This document shows, piece by piece, positions 1 to 8,611 of a DNA stretch of 64,000 bases. The notes under the pieces were generated by a model that saw only the letters and a program-made list of their open reading frames with translations, had not been told where the DNA came from and did not search any database. The DNA comes from Pseudomonas sp. MM213. GTDB taxonomy: Bacteria; Pseudomonadota; Gammaproteobacteria; Pseudomonadales; Pseudomonadaceae. Numbering within the stretch: the first letter of the stretch is position 1; each line of letters starts with the position of its first letter. The DNA is taken from the NCBI RefSeq assembly GCF_020423045.1, contig NZ_CP081943.1, forward strand, positions 1,240,001 to 1,304,000. Direction: 5' to 3'. The position numbers and the translations under genes are program-made.

Positions 1-326
1 ATGATGGCTGCCAATGAGGAGTCCGGCCCCAGCACCAGGATTCGGCTGGGGCCGAACAACGCATAAGCGAGCAATGGAACGATGGTCGCGTAAAGGCCAT
101 AAATGCCGGGCACCCCCGACGCCACCGCGTAGGCGATGCCGACGGGCACCAGCATGGTGGTGAGCACGAGTCCGGCCACAATATCGCGCCGCAACCATGC
201 CATCTTGTAGCGGCTCAACGTCCGCAGCCCCGGCAGCCAACGGCTCAAGTGGGTTTGATCGCCAGTATGCCTGTGCGTAATCCGGCCCGGTTCGGGAACG
301 GGTGGCGGAGCATCCGAATCGCTCAT
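1..326 (-). CDS. SulP family anion permease, N-terminal part (gene runs off the window)
   Basis: Read leftward from an ATG at 326, the frame stays open to the window edge and gives 108 residues. After about 45 hydrophilic residues (MSDSDAPPPVPEPG...) it enters the first membrane segments of a SulP/SLC26 transporter, with the family stretches AGLVLTTMLVPVGIAYA, GLYATIVPLLAYALFG and LVLGPDSS. SulP proteins are inner-membrane sulfate, bicarbonate or dicarboxylate transporters with a C-terminal STAS domain, which lies outside the window here. Substrate cannot be assigned. The 296-bp gap to the divergent chemotaxis gene would hold both promoters; I saw no convincing sites in it. Confidence 0.85.
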   Translation of the reverse strand, partial: MSDSDAPPPVPEPGRITHRHTGDQTHLSRWLPGLRTLSRYKMAWLRRDIVAGLVLTTMLVPVGIAYAVASGVPGIYGLYATIVPLLAYALFGPSRILVLGPDSSLAAI

Positions 327-622
327 GGGACTTTAGCCCTCAGGGATAACAAACAGCGTGCGGTAGATTCATTCTGGGTCAAGTCTGCGATCTTGCTCAG
401 TAGTGAGTGAAAAATTCAACGATGGACCAGGCAACCGGCACACTCATCGTCGACCGCACCGACTCCAATAGCGTGCCTCCCAGTGTCGCAAATTCATAAA
501 TTCTCGCCGATCACACGATGTTTTTTCTCCTGGGTCTCAGCCAATGATGCCAATGTGCCTTTATTGCACCTTACGCTGACCTCTTGATCGCCATCTATTA
601 GCTGACTCAGGAATTACGGACT

Positions 623-2245
623 ATGGGAAGCTGGAAAATCAGGACTCATCTGCTTGTGCTTACCAGCACTTTGCTCCTGGGTTTGTTGTGTGTCGGCGGG
701 CTTGGACTCTTGGGAATGCAATCTGCGGTACGCAGTCTGGAGACCGTGTACCTCGATCGGGTCGTGCCGCTGCGGGACTTGAAAAAAATCGCCGACCTGT
801 ACGCCGTGGACATCGTCGATGCCACCCACAAGGCACGCAATGGCAATTTCACCAACGCCGAATCATTGACCCGGATAGAGCAAGCGCAGAGGGAAATCGA
901 TCAGACGTGGCGCGCGTACAAATCAACAGAGCTGATTCCTGCAGAAACCCGTTTGATCGCGCAAATCGACCCGCTGATGGAAGCCACCCACGGTCCATTG
1001 CAAAACTTGCAGGGCCTTCTGCGCCAAAGCGACGCCGCCGGTCTCGCGCGTTTCGCGACAGATCAGCTGTATCCACTGATCGATCCCTTGTCAGCCAAGT
1101 TTTCCGAGTTGATCGAAGTTCAACTGGTGGAGGCCAAGAACCAGTTCGAACAGAACCAGAGCGCCTATACCTCCAGTCTCCAGCTCAGCCTGTTGATTCT
1201 GGCATTGGCCCTGATCGCGGGCGTGGCCTACACGGTCTTGTTCTCCCGCCTGTTGAGCCGCCAGCTCGGTGCCGAACCGGCAGAACTGGCGGCCATCAGT
1301 TCGAACATCGCCCTGGGGAAACTCGCCGCTACACAGTTTGATCAGCAACAGTCGACGGGGGTGCTGCACTCCGTCCAGGCGATGCGCCACAGCCTGAGCG
1401 AGATGATCGGCAAGATCAGTCAGGCCTCCGGGCAGATCGAAGGGGCCACGCTGCAATTGTCTGCGTCCTCTGAACAAGGATTGAGCAGCGCCGCACTGCA
1501 AAGCGAGACAGCCTCCTCCATGGCGGCCACGGTAGAAGAGCTTTCCGTCAGCATCACTCACATCGCCGACAATGCTCGACAGGCTCAGAGCACCGCACAG
1601 AAAGCAGGCGAAATCACCAGCGAAGGCATGGAGGTCATGCAGGCCTCCATCCAGGAAATGGGCCAGATTGCCGATCTGGTGACACAAAGCTCATCGGACA
1701 TCGATCAACTGGCGATTCAGTCCAACGACATCAGCCTGATTGTCGGTGTGATTCGCGGCATCGCCGAACAGACCAATCTCCTGGCCCTCAATGCCGCCAT
1801 TGAAGCGGCACGCGCGGGCGAGCAAGGTCGCGGCTTCGCCGTGGTCGCCGATGAAGTGCGCAGCCTGGCCGCCCGCACGGCCCAATCCACCACGGAAATC
1901 GTTGCCTTGGTCAATGCCATACAAAGCGGCATGGTCAAAGCCAAAGACAGCATGGCCGCCGGCTGTGAGCGCGTGACTCATGGTCAGAAACTGGTCGAAA
2001 GCGCGGGCCTTTCCATGGGCAGGATCAAGGGTGTACTGGACGAATCCCTTGCGGCCGTCAGTTTCATTTCGGTGTCGCTCCAGGAACAACGCGCCGCCAG
2101 TGAACAGGTCGCCTGCAACGTCGAGAAAGTAGCGCAAAGTGTGGAAGAGAACGCCACCGCCCAAAGCGGGATCGTGCGCACGACCCAGGAACTCAAGGCA
2201 ATGTCCGACGGACTGGGCGTCATGCTGCAGCGGTTCAGCTTCTAA
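623..2245 (+). CDS. Methyl-accepting chemotaxis protein
   Basis: 540 residues with classic receptor topology: a transmembrane helix near residues 12-32, a periplasmic four-helix-bundle region of about 150 residues, a second membrane helix near 188-210, a HAMP-like linker, and a cytoplasmic signalling helix pair. The hairpin tip that contacts CheA and CheW is clear ([20 protein letters not shown], then [10 protein letters not shown]). The periplasmic part resembles the 4HB_MCP ligand-binding family, so the ligand is probably a small metabolite sensed directly or through a binding protein; I cannot name it. There is no C-terminal CheR/CheB-tethering pentapeptide (it ends MLQRFSF). An AGGA lies about ten bases before the ATG. 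The gene stands alone, which is usual for accessory receptors in Pseudomonas. Confidence 0.93.
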   Translation: MGSWKIRTHLLVLTSTLLLGLLCVGGLGLLGMQSAVRSLETVYLDRVVPLRDLKKIADLYAVDIVDATHKARNGNFTNAESLTRIEQAQREIDQTWRAYKSTELIPAETRLIAQIDPLMEATHGPLQNLQGLLRQSDAAGLARFATDQLYPLIDPLSAKFSELIEVQLVEAKNQFEQNQSAYTSSLQLSLLILALALIAGVAYTVLFSRLLSRQLGAEPAELAAISSNIALGKLAATQFDQQQSTGVLHSVQAMRHSLSEMIGKISQASGQIEGATLQLSASSEQGLSSAALQSETASSMAATVEELSVSITHIADNARQAQSTAQKAGEITSEGMEVMQASIQEMGQIADLVTQSSSDIDQLAIQSNDISLIVGVIRGIAEQTNLLALNAAIEAARAGEQGRGFAVVADEVRSLAARTAQSTTEIVALVNAIQSGMVKAKDSMAAGCERVTHGQKLVESAGLSMGRIKGVLDESLAAVSFISVSLQEQRAASEQVACNVEKVAQSVEENATAQSGIVRTTQELKAMSDGLGVMLQRFSF

Positions 2246-2253
2246 AAGGCCTG

Positions 2254-2300
2254 GCCCCCGTCAAACCAGTCAACGCCAGTTTGAAGGTTATGACGGGGGC
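2254..2300. terminator. Long GC-rich hairpin after the chemotaxis gene
   Basis: Ten-base arms GCCCCCGTCA (2254-2263) and TGACGGGGGC (2291-2300) flank a 27-base loop directly after the receptor gene stop. There is no T-run, so it may protect the mRNA 3' end or act as an atypical terminator. Confidence 0.4.
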
Positions 2301-2399
2301 GCCCCCGGTTACCGAAGATGGTCTAGGATTTAAATGGCGAGCTTTCGTCACTCACACCCTGCCGCTGTTTGTCTGGCCCACTCAAAGGGAGACGCCAAC

Positions 2400-2978
2400 G
2401 TGAGTACCTTGAAACTTCATCCTGCCCTGGACAATGGTATCCAACCCGCCGACGCGAATTTCACCGGTGGCACCCTGCAATGCCTGTGTGCGACCGACAA
2501 AGTCGAGGTCCGGATCGACGCGCAAACCCTGCATAACCACGCGTGCGGCTGCAGCAAATGCTGGAAACCGCAAAACGCGATATTCGCCGTCATTGCCGTG
2601 GTGCCTCGGGACAAGGTCAGCGTCACTGCCCACGGCGAAAAACTGGCCATTGTCGACGAAAAAGCCACCATCCAGCGCCATGCCTGCAAGCAGTGCCACG
2701 CCCATCTCTTTGGGCGCATCGAGAACAAGGACCATCCGTTTTATGGCCTGGACTTCGTCCACACCGAGCTCTCTCCCCAACGAGGATGGGCTGCGCCAGG
2801 CTTCGCGGCGTTCGTGTCTTCCATCATCGAAACCGGCACACCGCCAGCGCAAATGAAAGCCATCCGTGAGCGCCTGCGCTCTATCGGCCTGGAACCCTAT
2901 GACTGCCTGTCCCCGGATTTGATGGACGCAATGGCGACTCATGTCGCCAAACAGAAAGGCCTGCTGCCTGCCGCCTGA
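2400..2978 (+). CDS. gfa: Glutathione-dependent formaldehyde-activating (Gfa) family enzyme
   Basis: About 192 residues from a GTG at 2400, preceded by AAAGGGAG at good spacing. The frame is open further upstream to an ATG at 2334, but the GTG matches the family N-terminus ([13 protein letters not shown]). Gfa-family proteins bind zinc through clustered cysteines, visible here as CLC near the N-terminus, CGCSKC, and CKQC in the [16 protein letters not shown] segment. The family name reflects a proposed role in condensing glutathione with formaldehyde to S-hydroxymethylglutathione for the detoxification pathway. Later work has questioned whether Gfa is a catalyst or a glutathione carrier. The usual partners (frmA-type dehydrogenase, S-formylglutathione hydrolase) are not adjacent, so a formaldehyde role rests on family membership only. 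Confidence 0.85.
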   Translation: MSTLKLHPALDNGIQPADANFTGGTLQCLCATDKVEVRIDAQTLHNHACGCSKCWKPQNAIFAVIAVVPRDKVSVTAHGEKLAIVDEKATIQRHACKQCHAHLFGRIENKDHPFYGLDFVHTELSPQRGWAAPGFAAFVSSIIETGTPPAQMKAIRERLRSIGLEPYDCLSPDLMDAMATHVAKQKGLLPAA

Positions 2979-2989
2979 TTGATCGGTCG

Positions 2990-3014
2990 CCGCGGTTTCT
3001 TCGCCGGACCGCGG
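2990..3014. terminator. Hairpin between convergent gfa and MaoC genes
   Basis: Seven-base arms CCGCGGT (2990-2996) and ACCGCGG (3008-3014) around an 11-base loop. It lies between two convergent genes, where a shared terminator is expected, but it lacks a T-run. Confidence 0.35.
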
Positions 3015-3081
3015 CCCCCGGGCAGCTTGTTTGGGGATCTGTCGTCAGCGACGTCGAGAAATGGCGAACGCCGGCAGCGCT

Positions 3082-3546
3082 TCAATCCTCTGGGGGTTTC
3101 CTGAATACCAGCAGCTTCCCGGTTGCACGCTGCACCACCTTGTCATTCTGATTCAGCGTTTCCATGAACAGCGTCACCACGCCCCGATCCGGTTTGGAGG
3201 CCGACGGTTCGATGGCCTGCACCTTGCTGAACAGGCGTAACACGTCATCCGGATAAGTCGGTGTCGGCCAGCTCAGCTCGATGCCCAGGCCAATGATGCC
3301 GTCCGCCAGGGGGACGCTGGCCACCAGCATCTTCATGGTCAGGGCCGCAGTGTTCCAGCCGCTGGCCGCCAGACCGCCGAACAGACTCAACTCGGCCTCT
3401 TCGGCACTCAAATGGAAAGGTTGCGGGTCGTATTCACGAGCAAACGCCAACATCGCTTCTTGATGGACGCGAACAGGGTCGCTTTCAAACTCCTGACCCA
3501 GACTCAGGTCATCGAGGTAGAGTTTTTCCCAGGCATGCAGGGTCAT
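3082..3546 (-). CDS. MaoC-like (R)-specific enoyl-CoA hydratase family protein
   Basis: 154 residues forming a single hot-dog fold domain of the MaoC/hydratase-2 family. The catalytic dyad pattern is present: Asp40 and His45 in YDPQPFHLS, followed by the glycine-rich helix LFGGLAASGW. Such proteins hydrate or dehydrate acyl-CoA thioesters in polyhydroxyalkanoate, fatty acid or accessory pathways. GGAGG lies eight bases before the ATG. The gene starts 21 bases after the uncharacterised gene that ends at 3568 and is probably the last member of the operon starting at 5390. Its true substrate is unknown, and its partners (a permease and an unknown protein) do not point to a pathway. Confidence 0.85.
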   Translation of the reverse strand: MTLHAWEKLYLDDLSLGQEFESDPVRVHQEAMLAFAREYDPQPFHLSAEEAELSLFGGLAASGWNTAALTMKMLVASVPLADGIIGLGIELSWPTPTYPDDVLRLFSKVQAIEPSASKPDRGVVTLFMETLNQNDKVVQRATGKLLVFRKPPED

Positions 3547-3567
3547 GATTCATTCCTCCGCAGTGCA

Positions 3568-4299
3568 TTACGAATAGCCGATGTCGCTGAGATCGATCGC
3601 CACCAGCAAGGCGTGCTCATCCGCCTGGCCGTCGGCCTTGCGTCGATAGGCGCGCCGCTTGCCAGGCATGCGCAAGCCGTCGGTTTCAACATAGCCATGA
3701 ACGTACTGCGCGGCAGCCAGGCCACCGCTGACATCCACGTTGTAGTCGTGACGACGTAACAGAAAGTCTGCACCGAAGTAGAAATCCTGCACCGCGCAGT
3801 GCGTGGCGATTGTCTCGGGGAAGGTCACCCGCAAACGACGCCAGCGCTCCGAGCCCTCGTGCCAGGGCTCGACTTCCTCGGTCACGACACCCGGCCAGGT
3901 GAACTGGAAAGGCATGGTCAGGTACGACCAAAGCGCGTAACCGTTGAAGTACGCTCGGTGCAAGGCATCCCAGGGACTGTTTTCCCCATGGTCGCGAAAG
4001 GATTCTCTGGGTTTCGATCGCTCGGCGATTACCTTGCCGGCGGTATTTTCGATGGCGATTCGATTCGGAGTGTAGGCGGTGAATTGGTCGGCCCCACCAA
4101 AGGGCGTCACCGAGGCCCGCTGCTCATGCAGCCAGACGGTCATCTGCCGTGGCGCGCTGTCCTGGGTCAGCCCTTTCATGGCCCAGAGCGAGCCCCCGGT
4201 CACGATAGTGGCGCGTACCTGGTTGAAACTGCTCCAGCGCTCCAGACCACCATGGGCGATCAGTACGCAATTGAGCAGTTCATCACCCGGTGCATTCAT
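3568..4299 (-). CDS. Uncharacterised protein, about 243 residues
   Basis: The start is fixed by a four-base ATGA overlap with the permease gene stop (4296-4299), so the two are probably translationally coupled. The frame remains open upstream inside the permease gene, but that part is an antiparallel shadow. The protein has no signal peptide or membrane helix. It begins with a helical stretch (DELLNCVLIAHGGLERW) and continues with alternating short strands rich in Trp, Tyr and Arg, ending with RRKADGQADEHALLVAIDLSDIGYS. The pattern suggests a beta-rich, lipocalin- or LolA-like fold, but this is only an impression from residue spacing. I do not recognise the family and assign no function. It sits between an AI-2E family permease and a MaoC protein. 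Confidence 0.8.
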   Translation of the reverse strand: MNAPGDELLNCVLIAHGGLERWSSFNQVRATIVTGGSLWAMKGLTQDSAPRQMTVWLHEQRASVTPFGGADQFTAYTPNRIAIENTAGKVIAERSKPRESFRDHGENSPWDALHRAYFNGYALWSYLTMPFQFTWPGVVTEEVEPWHEGSERWRRLRVTFPETIATHCAVQDFYFGADFLLRRHDYNVDVSGGLAAAQYVHGYVETDGLRMPGKRRAYRRKADGQADEHALLVAIDLSDIGYS

Positions 4300-5390
4300 A
4301 GTGGCGGCCCTCCTCCCTCCGAAGGCTGATCCCGAACCCATTGCCAGAATAATTGATACCCGACCGCCAGCACCACCGGACCGATGAACAACCCGATGAT
4401 GCCGCTGGTGACCATCCCGCCAAGCGCGCCGATCAGCACCACCGGCATCGGCACATCGACACCGCGCCCCAGCAGCAGCGGTTTGAGCACGTTGTCCACC
4501 AGGCCGGCAACGAAGACGAAGATGGCGAACACGATCGTCACGGTGTTGGCGCCTTCGGTGGCGAACACAAAGGCAATCACCGGAACCGTGATCAGCGTCG
4601 CCGGCAATTGCATGATGCCGAGCAACAGCACCCCAAGGGCCAGCAAACCGGCGCCGGGAATGCCCTTGAAGACAAACCCGAGCCCCACCAGCAGCATCTG
4701 GATGAACGCGATCCCGACCACGCCCAGCGCGACCGCACGGATCGTTGCGGTGCACAGCGCTGCAATTTTCGGTCCTTTGGCCGGGTCGCTGACCCGCGAG
4801 GCAATCTGCACCGCGCTGCGACTGCCGCTCTCGCCATAGGCCATGAAAATACCGGCGATGATCAAGGCGAAAATGAAGGTCAGGAAGCCCATGCCGACGC
4901 CGGCCAATTTGCTCAAAAGGGACAGGCTGAAGTGCTTGATCTGCGGGAGGTATTTGGCGGTCAGGTCGGGAAGATTGGTTGAGGCTTCAAGCCACAAGTC
5001 AAACAGCGGCTGCCCCACCAATGGCCAACTGGCAATGGATTCGGCGGGGGGTGGCAGGTGAAAGTCGCCGCCCTTGACCACTTCCATCACACGGTCGACC
5101 GAGTCGGCTATCGAGGTGCCCAGAAAGTAAATCGGCAACACCAGGATGACGATGGCGATCAGGATAATCAGCGTCGCAATGCGCCCGTCATTCTGTCCCA
5201 AGGGCCCTTTCAGACGCGCCTGCAACGGGTAAAGGGTAATCGCCAGGATCAGCGACCACAGCATCAGGTCACGGAACGGGCTGAAGATTTCAAAGCAGAA
5301 CAGCACCAGAACCGCGATCAACCCAGCCCGGATAAGGACATCGAGCAGCGTGCGCGTCAGCGTTTTTTCGGAGAACGAAGTGGGCTCCAT
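4296..5390 (-). CDS. AI-2E family transporter (PerM/YdiK-like)
   Basis: 364 residues with the eight-helix pattern of the AI-2E transporter family: paired N-terminal helices (ALIAVLVLFCFEIFSPF, LMLWSLILAITLYPL), a third helix (IATLIILIAIVILVLPIYFLG), a roughly 90-residue soluble stretch, and a C-terminal bundle with GVLLLGIMQLPA and ALGGMVTSGIIGLFIGPV. Family members have been linked to autoinducer-2 export, sodium-coupled transport or pressure response, so the name does not define the substrate. It is first in a leftward operon with the uncharacterised gene (four-base overlap) and the MaoC gene. An A/G-rich stretch (AGGAGGCCTCC) lies immediately before the ATG. Confidence 0.88.
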   Translation of the reverse strand: MEPTSFSEKTLTRTLLDVLIRAGLIAVLVLFCFEIFSPFRDLMLWSLILAITLYPLQARLKGPLGQNDGRIATLIILIAIVILVLPIYFLGTSIADSVDRVMEVVKGGDFHLPPPAESIASWPLVGQPLFDLWLEASTNLPDLTAKYLPQIKHFSLSLLSKLAGVGMGFLTFIFALIIAGIFMAYGESGSRSAVQIASRVSDPAKGPKIAALCTATIRAVALGVVGIAFIQMLLVGLGFVFKGIPGAGLLALGVLLLGIMQLPATLITVPVIAFVFATEGANTVTIVFAIFVFVAGLVDNVLKPLLLGRGVDVPMPVVLIGALGGMVTSGIIGLFIGPVVLAVGYQLFWQWVRDQPSEGGGPPL

Positions 5391-5464
5391 GGAGGCCTCC
5401 TGATCACTGCAACGGTACGGGATCGGTTAGCCCAGCATAGTCGTTCGGCGGAAAACGCGTGGAC

Positions 5465-6100
5465 TCAACGCAACTTCAATGGATCAACCATTCCGGCGGC
5501 AATGGCCATGCCGACCAGGTCCGGCAGGGTATTGGCCTGCATGCGTTTCATTACGCGTGAGCGGTAGAGGTCGACGGTTTTTGCGCTCACCCCCAGTTGC
5601 TCGGCGATTTCGCGGGTGGTGTAACCCTGCACCAGCGGCAACAAGACGTCGCGTTCCCGTGGGGTCAGCGTGAGCAAACGCGCCTGCAACGCTTCATGCC
5701 CCTGATTACCCGAACGGTGGGTCGCGCAAGTGCTCAGGGCCTGTTGCACGCTGTCCAGCAGCAGTTGTTCGTTGTAGGGCTTTTCAATGAAGTCGTGAGC
5801 GCCGGCCTTGAACGCACGCACCACGATCGGCACATCGGCGTGACCGCTGACGAAGATGATTGGCAGGTTCAGTTCGCGCAATCGCATTTCTTCCTGCACG
5901 TTCAAGCCGCCCATGCCGGGCATGCGTACATCCAGCAGCACACAGGCTGCCAGGCTGGCATCGCAGGCATTGAGGAACTCAACACCGCTGGTAAACGGCA
6001 ACGCCTTGAGGCCGACTGATTCCAGTAACCAGACCGTTGAATCGAGCATGCCTTGATCGTCATCGACCACATACACCACGTGCTCCGTCACACCCGCCAT
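5465..6100 (-). CDS. FixJ/NarL-type response regulator
   Basis: 211 residues from ATG at 6100, with AGGA eight bases upstream; an in-frame start at 6136 is less likely because it lies inside the kinase gene. The receiver domain has acidic residues in VVDDD, phospho-acceptor Asp57 (CVLLDVRMPG) and Lys107 (FIEKPY). The C-terminal LuxR-type helix-turn-helix reads LTPRERDVLLPLVQG then TREIAEQLGVSAKTVDLYRS. FixJ-type regulators are activated by phosphorylation and usually switch on nearby target operons. Translation starts just after the kinase stop, so kinase and regulator form one operon. Its likely target is the divergent acyl-CoA synthetase operon; this is inferred from position only. Confidence 0.93.
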   Translation of the reverse strand: MAGVTEHVVYVVDDDQGMLDSTVWLLESVGLKALPFTSGVEFLNACDASLAACVLLDVRMPGMGGLNVQEEMRLRELNLPIIFVSGHADVPIVVRAFKAGAHDFIEKPYNEQLLLDSVQQALSTCATHRSGNQGHEALQARLLTLTPRERDVLLPLVQGYTTREIAEQLGVSAKTVDLYRSRVMKRMQANTLPDLVGMAIAAGMVDPLKLR

Positions 6101-6104
6101 TGCA

Positions 6105-8381
6105 TTATTCCTGTTGTTGTTTTGTTGGACCGGCAAGCGGCAAGCGACAGCACATCAGCAGCCCGACCGGTTGGCGGCGGGCCTGCAATTCGCCGCCGAA
6201 ACCTTCGATGATGCTGCGGCTCATGGACAAACCGAGCCCCAGGCCATCGGCCTTGCTGGTATAGAACGGGGTAAAAATCTGCTCCAGTTCGGGCTCGCTC
6301 ACGCCGGGCCCCTGGTCCTGCACCGTGATGTCCACGGTGGCGGCACTGCCCTGCCCGGCGGTCATCATAATCAGCGAGGTCTGGCCGGGATGTTGTTCGC
6401 GGTTGGCATCGATGGCATTGCGCAACAGATTGAGCAGGACTTGTTCCAGCAACACTCGATCGGCATAAACGGGCGGCAGATTATCCGGCAGACGATCCTC
6501 GATTGTCACTTGGCAATTACTCGCTTCCCAGGCACACAAACGCACGGCTTCGCGGGCGACATCGGTGACGTTCAGCGCCTGCATGCGGCGCTGGCCTTTA
6601 CGCAGAAACGCACGCAAACGGCGGATCACTTCCGAGGCGTGCGTGGCGTGATGGGTGATGCGTTCCAGCCCTTGCGCAACCCGGGCGGCCGCCTGGGGGT
6701 TGGAATCCACGGTCTGCAAATAACGCTGGCTGGCGTTGGCGTAATTGACCACCGCGGCCAGCGGCTGATTGATTTCGTGGGCGATGCCCGAGGCCAGTTC
6801 ACCGAGGGTGACCAGGCGCGCGGTGTGCGCCAGTTCATCCTGATGGCGGCGCTGCTGAACTTCGCGCAGTTCACGCTCAGTCATGTCCCGCGCCACCAGT
6901 GAATAGTAGCGCTCGCCACCGGCCGAACGATGCGCCAACAGCACCAGCGACACCGGCACCGATGCGCCACCGCCCGGTGGTTGCAAGCGCGCATCGGTGC
7001 TCCAGACGCCGTCGCGTTCGGCGCCGCTCCAGCCGTCACGTTGCAGACGCGTCAGGTCTGCGCTGGCGAACAGTTGTGCCAGGACCGGCATCGGCTGTTG
7101 CTCGCCTATGCCGAGGATGCGGCGTGCCGCCGGGTTGAGGTAAGTGACTTGCCCCTCGGGGTCGATGAACAGCACCGGATCGGTGTTGACCTCGACGACT
7201 TCGGCCAGGCGCCGCTTGTTCTCTTCGGCCTGCACTCTGGCAGTAATGTCCCGGGAGACGCTGACCACCTCGACCACCGTGCCGGTATAGGTTTCACGAA
7301 TCGCCCGACTGGCGGTTTCGAACCACAGGTAATGCCCGTTCCGATGACGAATGCGATACGTCATGGTGTGATAACCGTCCTGCTCCAGCGCATCGCGGGC
7401 ACGCTGCACCAGACTGGCCAGGTCCTGGCCATGGAACAGGCCCTGGGCCATTTGCCCGCGCAGTTCTTCCGGCCAATAGCCGAGCAACGTCCATGACGCG
7501 GGGGAGGCATCGAGAAAACAGCCGTCGGGTGTGTGACGGGAAATCAAGTCGGTGGTGTTCTCGATGATCAGCCGGTACAACCGCCGCGCCTGGGCCGCTT
7601 CGCGCTCGGCCAGCACTTGCGCGGTGGCGTCGCGGCAACGGGCGAGCACACGGTTGTCCTGGGGATCGGGAATGAATGTCCAGATCAGAATCTGCGTTTC
7701 GAGCTGGGCTTCGACCCCTTCAATGGCGCGCTGCTGGTCCAGGCAAGCGCGCACCAGTACCCGATGGTTGACCGGCAGAAAACCGAATACGTCGCTCAGC
7801 GGCTTTTCCGCCAGCAACGCCAGCAACGCCGCGTTGAATTCCTGCGGCCGTCCCTGCGCGTCGAGCAACAGGCTCGGTTGCGGATCGTGGCCCAACAGTG
7901 GCGAGCCACGCAGCATGCCGTTGACGCTGCTGAGCAAAGTCGTGAGCAAATCCTGCACCCACCCCAGCCAGTCGAAACTGACGCCTTCGCAGACTTCCAC
8001 CAGCAACAACCCGGCCTGCCCAGGCGTCAACGCCAGATCGAACACTTGGCCATGGCTGATGGCGGCGCGGCGCAGTCGACCGGCCAACCAGCAATCCAGT
8101 TGCCGCACTTGCGCCAGATCGAGGCGCCCGGCTTCCAGCAAACGCTCGAACAGCAACTGATCGCTGGCCAGCGAAGGATCGCCCTGGCCCGGGGGAAAAT
8201 GCTGGGCGGCACCTTCATGGCTGTAGATTCGCGCCTGGGGTTGCCAGCTCAGGTAAACCGCGCGACGCACCTCAGGGCAATCCTGCAAGGCCCGGCACAA
8301 CGCATCGGCCCGGGCGGCCAGAGGCACGGCCTCACGCTGCAGGCGCAACCAGCTGTGCAATCGAACGGGAGTCAGGGTCAT
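6105..8381 (-). CDS. PAS-domain sensor histidine kinase
   Basis: About 758 residues from ATG 8381; the frame is open to 8444 but the extra 21 residues look non-native. There are no transmembrane helices. A roughly 250-residue N-terminal input region precedes at least two PAS domains (LYRLIIENTTDLISRHTPDG and VVEVNTDPVLFIDPEGQVTY), each followed by a PAC-like segment. The kinase core has the H-box LASGIAHEINQPLAA, an N-box LLNLLRNAIDAN, and G-boxes DQGPGV and GLGLGLSMSRS. This architecture matches cytoplasmic FixL/TodS-like kinases that sense intracellular metabolites or redox state. It is transcribed away from the catabolic operon beginning at 8612 and most likely senses the substrate or a CoA derivative; that role is inference. 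Confidence 0.93.
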   Translation of the reverse strand: MTLTPVRLHSWLRLQREAVPLAARADALCRALQDCPEVRRAVYLSWQPQARIYSHEGAAQHFPPGQGDPSLASDQLLFERLLEAGRLDLAQVRQLDCWLAGRLRRAAISHGQVFDLALTPGQAGLLLVEVCEGVSFDWLGWVQDLLTTLLSSVNGMLRGSPLLGHDPQPSLLLDAQGRPQEFNAALLALLAEKPLSDVFGFLPVNHRVLVRACLDQQRAIEGVEAQLETQILIWTFIPDPQDNRVLARCRDATAQVLAEREAAQARRLYRLIIENTTDLISRHTPDGCFLDASPASWTLLGYWPEELRGQMAQGLFHGQDLASLVQRARDALEQDGYHTMTYRIRHRNGHYLWFETASRAIRETYTGTVVEVVSVSRDITARVQAEENKRRLAEVVEVNTDPVLFIDPEGQVTYLNPAARRILGIGEQQPMPVLAQLFASADLTRLQRDGWSGAERDGVWSTDARLQPPGGGASVPVSLVLLAHRSAGGERYYSLVARDMTERELREVQQRRHQDELAHTARLVTLGELASGIAHEINQPLAAVVNYANASQRYLQTVDSNPQAAARVAQGLERITHHATHASEVIRRLRAFLRKGQRRMQALNVTDVAREAVRLCAWEASNCQVTIEDRLPDNLPPVYADRVLLEQVLLNLLRNAIDANREQHPGQTSLIMMTAGQGSAATVDITVQDQGPGVSEPELEQIFTPFYTSKADGLGLGLSMSRSIIEGFGGELQARRQPVGLLMCCRLPLAGPTKQQQE

Positions 8382-8611
8382 CACGGATCCGCTTCGTTGG
8401 GGAAGCCAAGGATATACCGGCCTTGGCGATTTAACGGTAGTCATTTAGATCAGAAAGAATCAAATATAGTACATATACCATACGCCATAGGTTGTACTTC
8501 CATATCGATGGAGGATTGTTATATAAAGCACACCGGACATATAAAGGTGACCTCAGCGGCGACGCTGAAAGGCCACCGATAGAGCTAACAATCAGCCACC
8601 GAGTACCGCAC
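8382..8611. promoter_or_regulatory. Divergent control region with an AGTACA/TGTACT inverted repeat
   Basis: This 230-bp gap separates the sensor kinase from the acyl-CoA synthetase and is clearly AT-richer than its flanks. It contains a perfect six-base inverted repeat, AGTACA (8468-8473) and TGTACT (8493-8498), with a 19-base spacer, suggestive of a dimeric operator for the adjacent FixJ-type regulator. No strong -35/-10 or -24/-12 pair stood out. Confidence 0.4.

Noticed and set aside
497-520. FliA (sigma-28) promoter before the chemotaxis gene (TAAATTC...GCCGATCA)
   Set aside because: The two elements are only about five bases apart, much less than the spacing such promoters need.
4299-4755. 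N-terminal extension of the uncharacterised gene to 4755
   Set aside because: It would overlap the permease gene by over 450 bases; the ATGA-coupled start at 4299 is far more likely.
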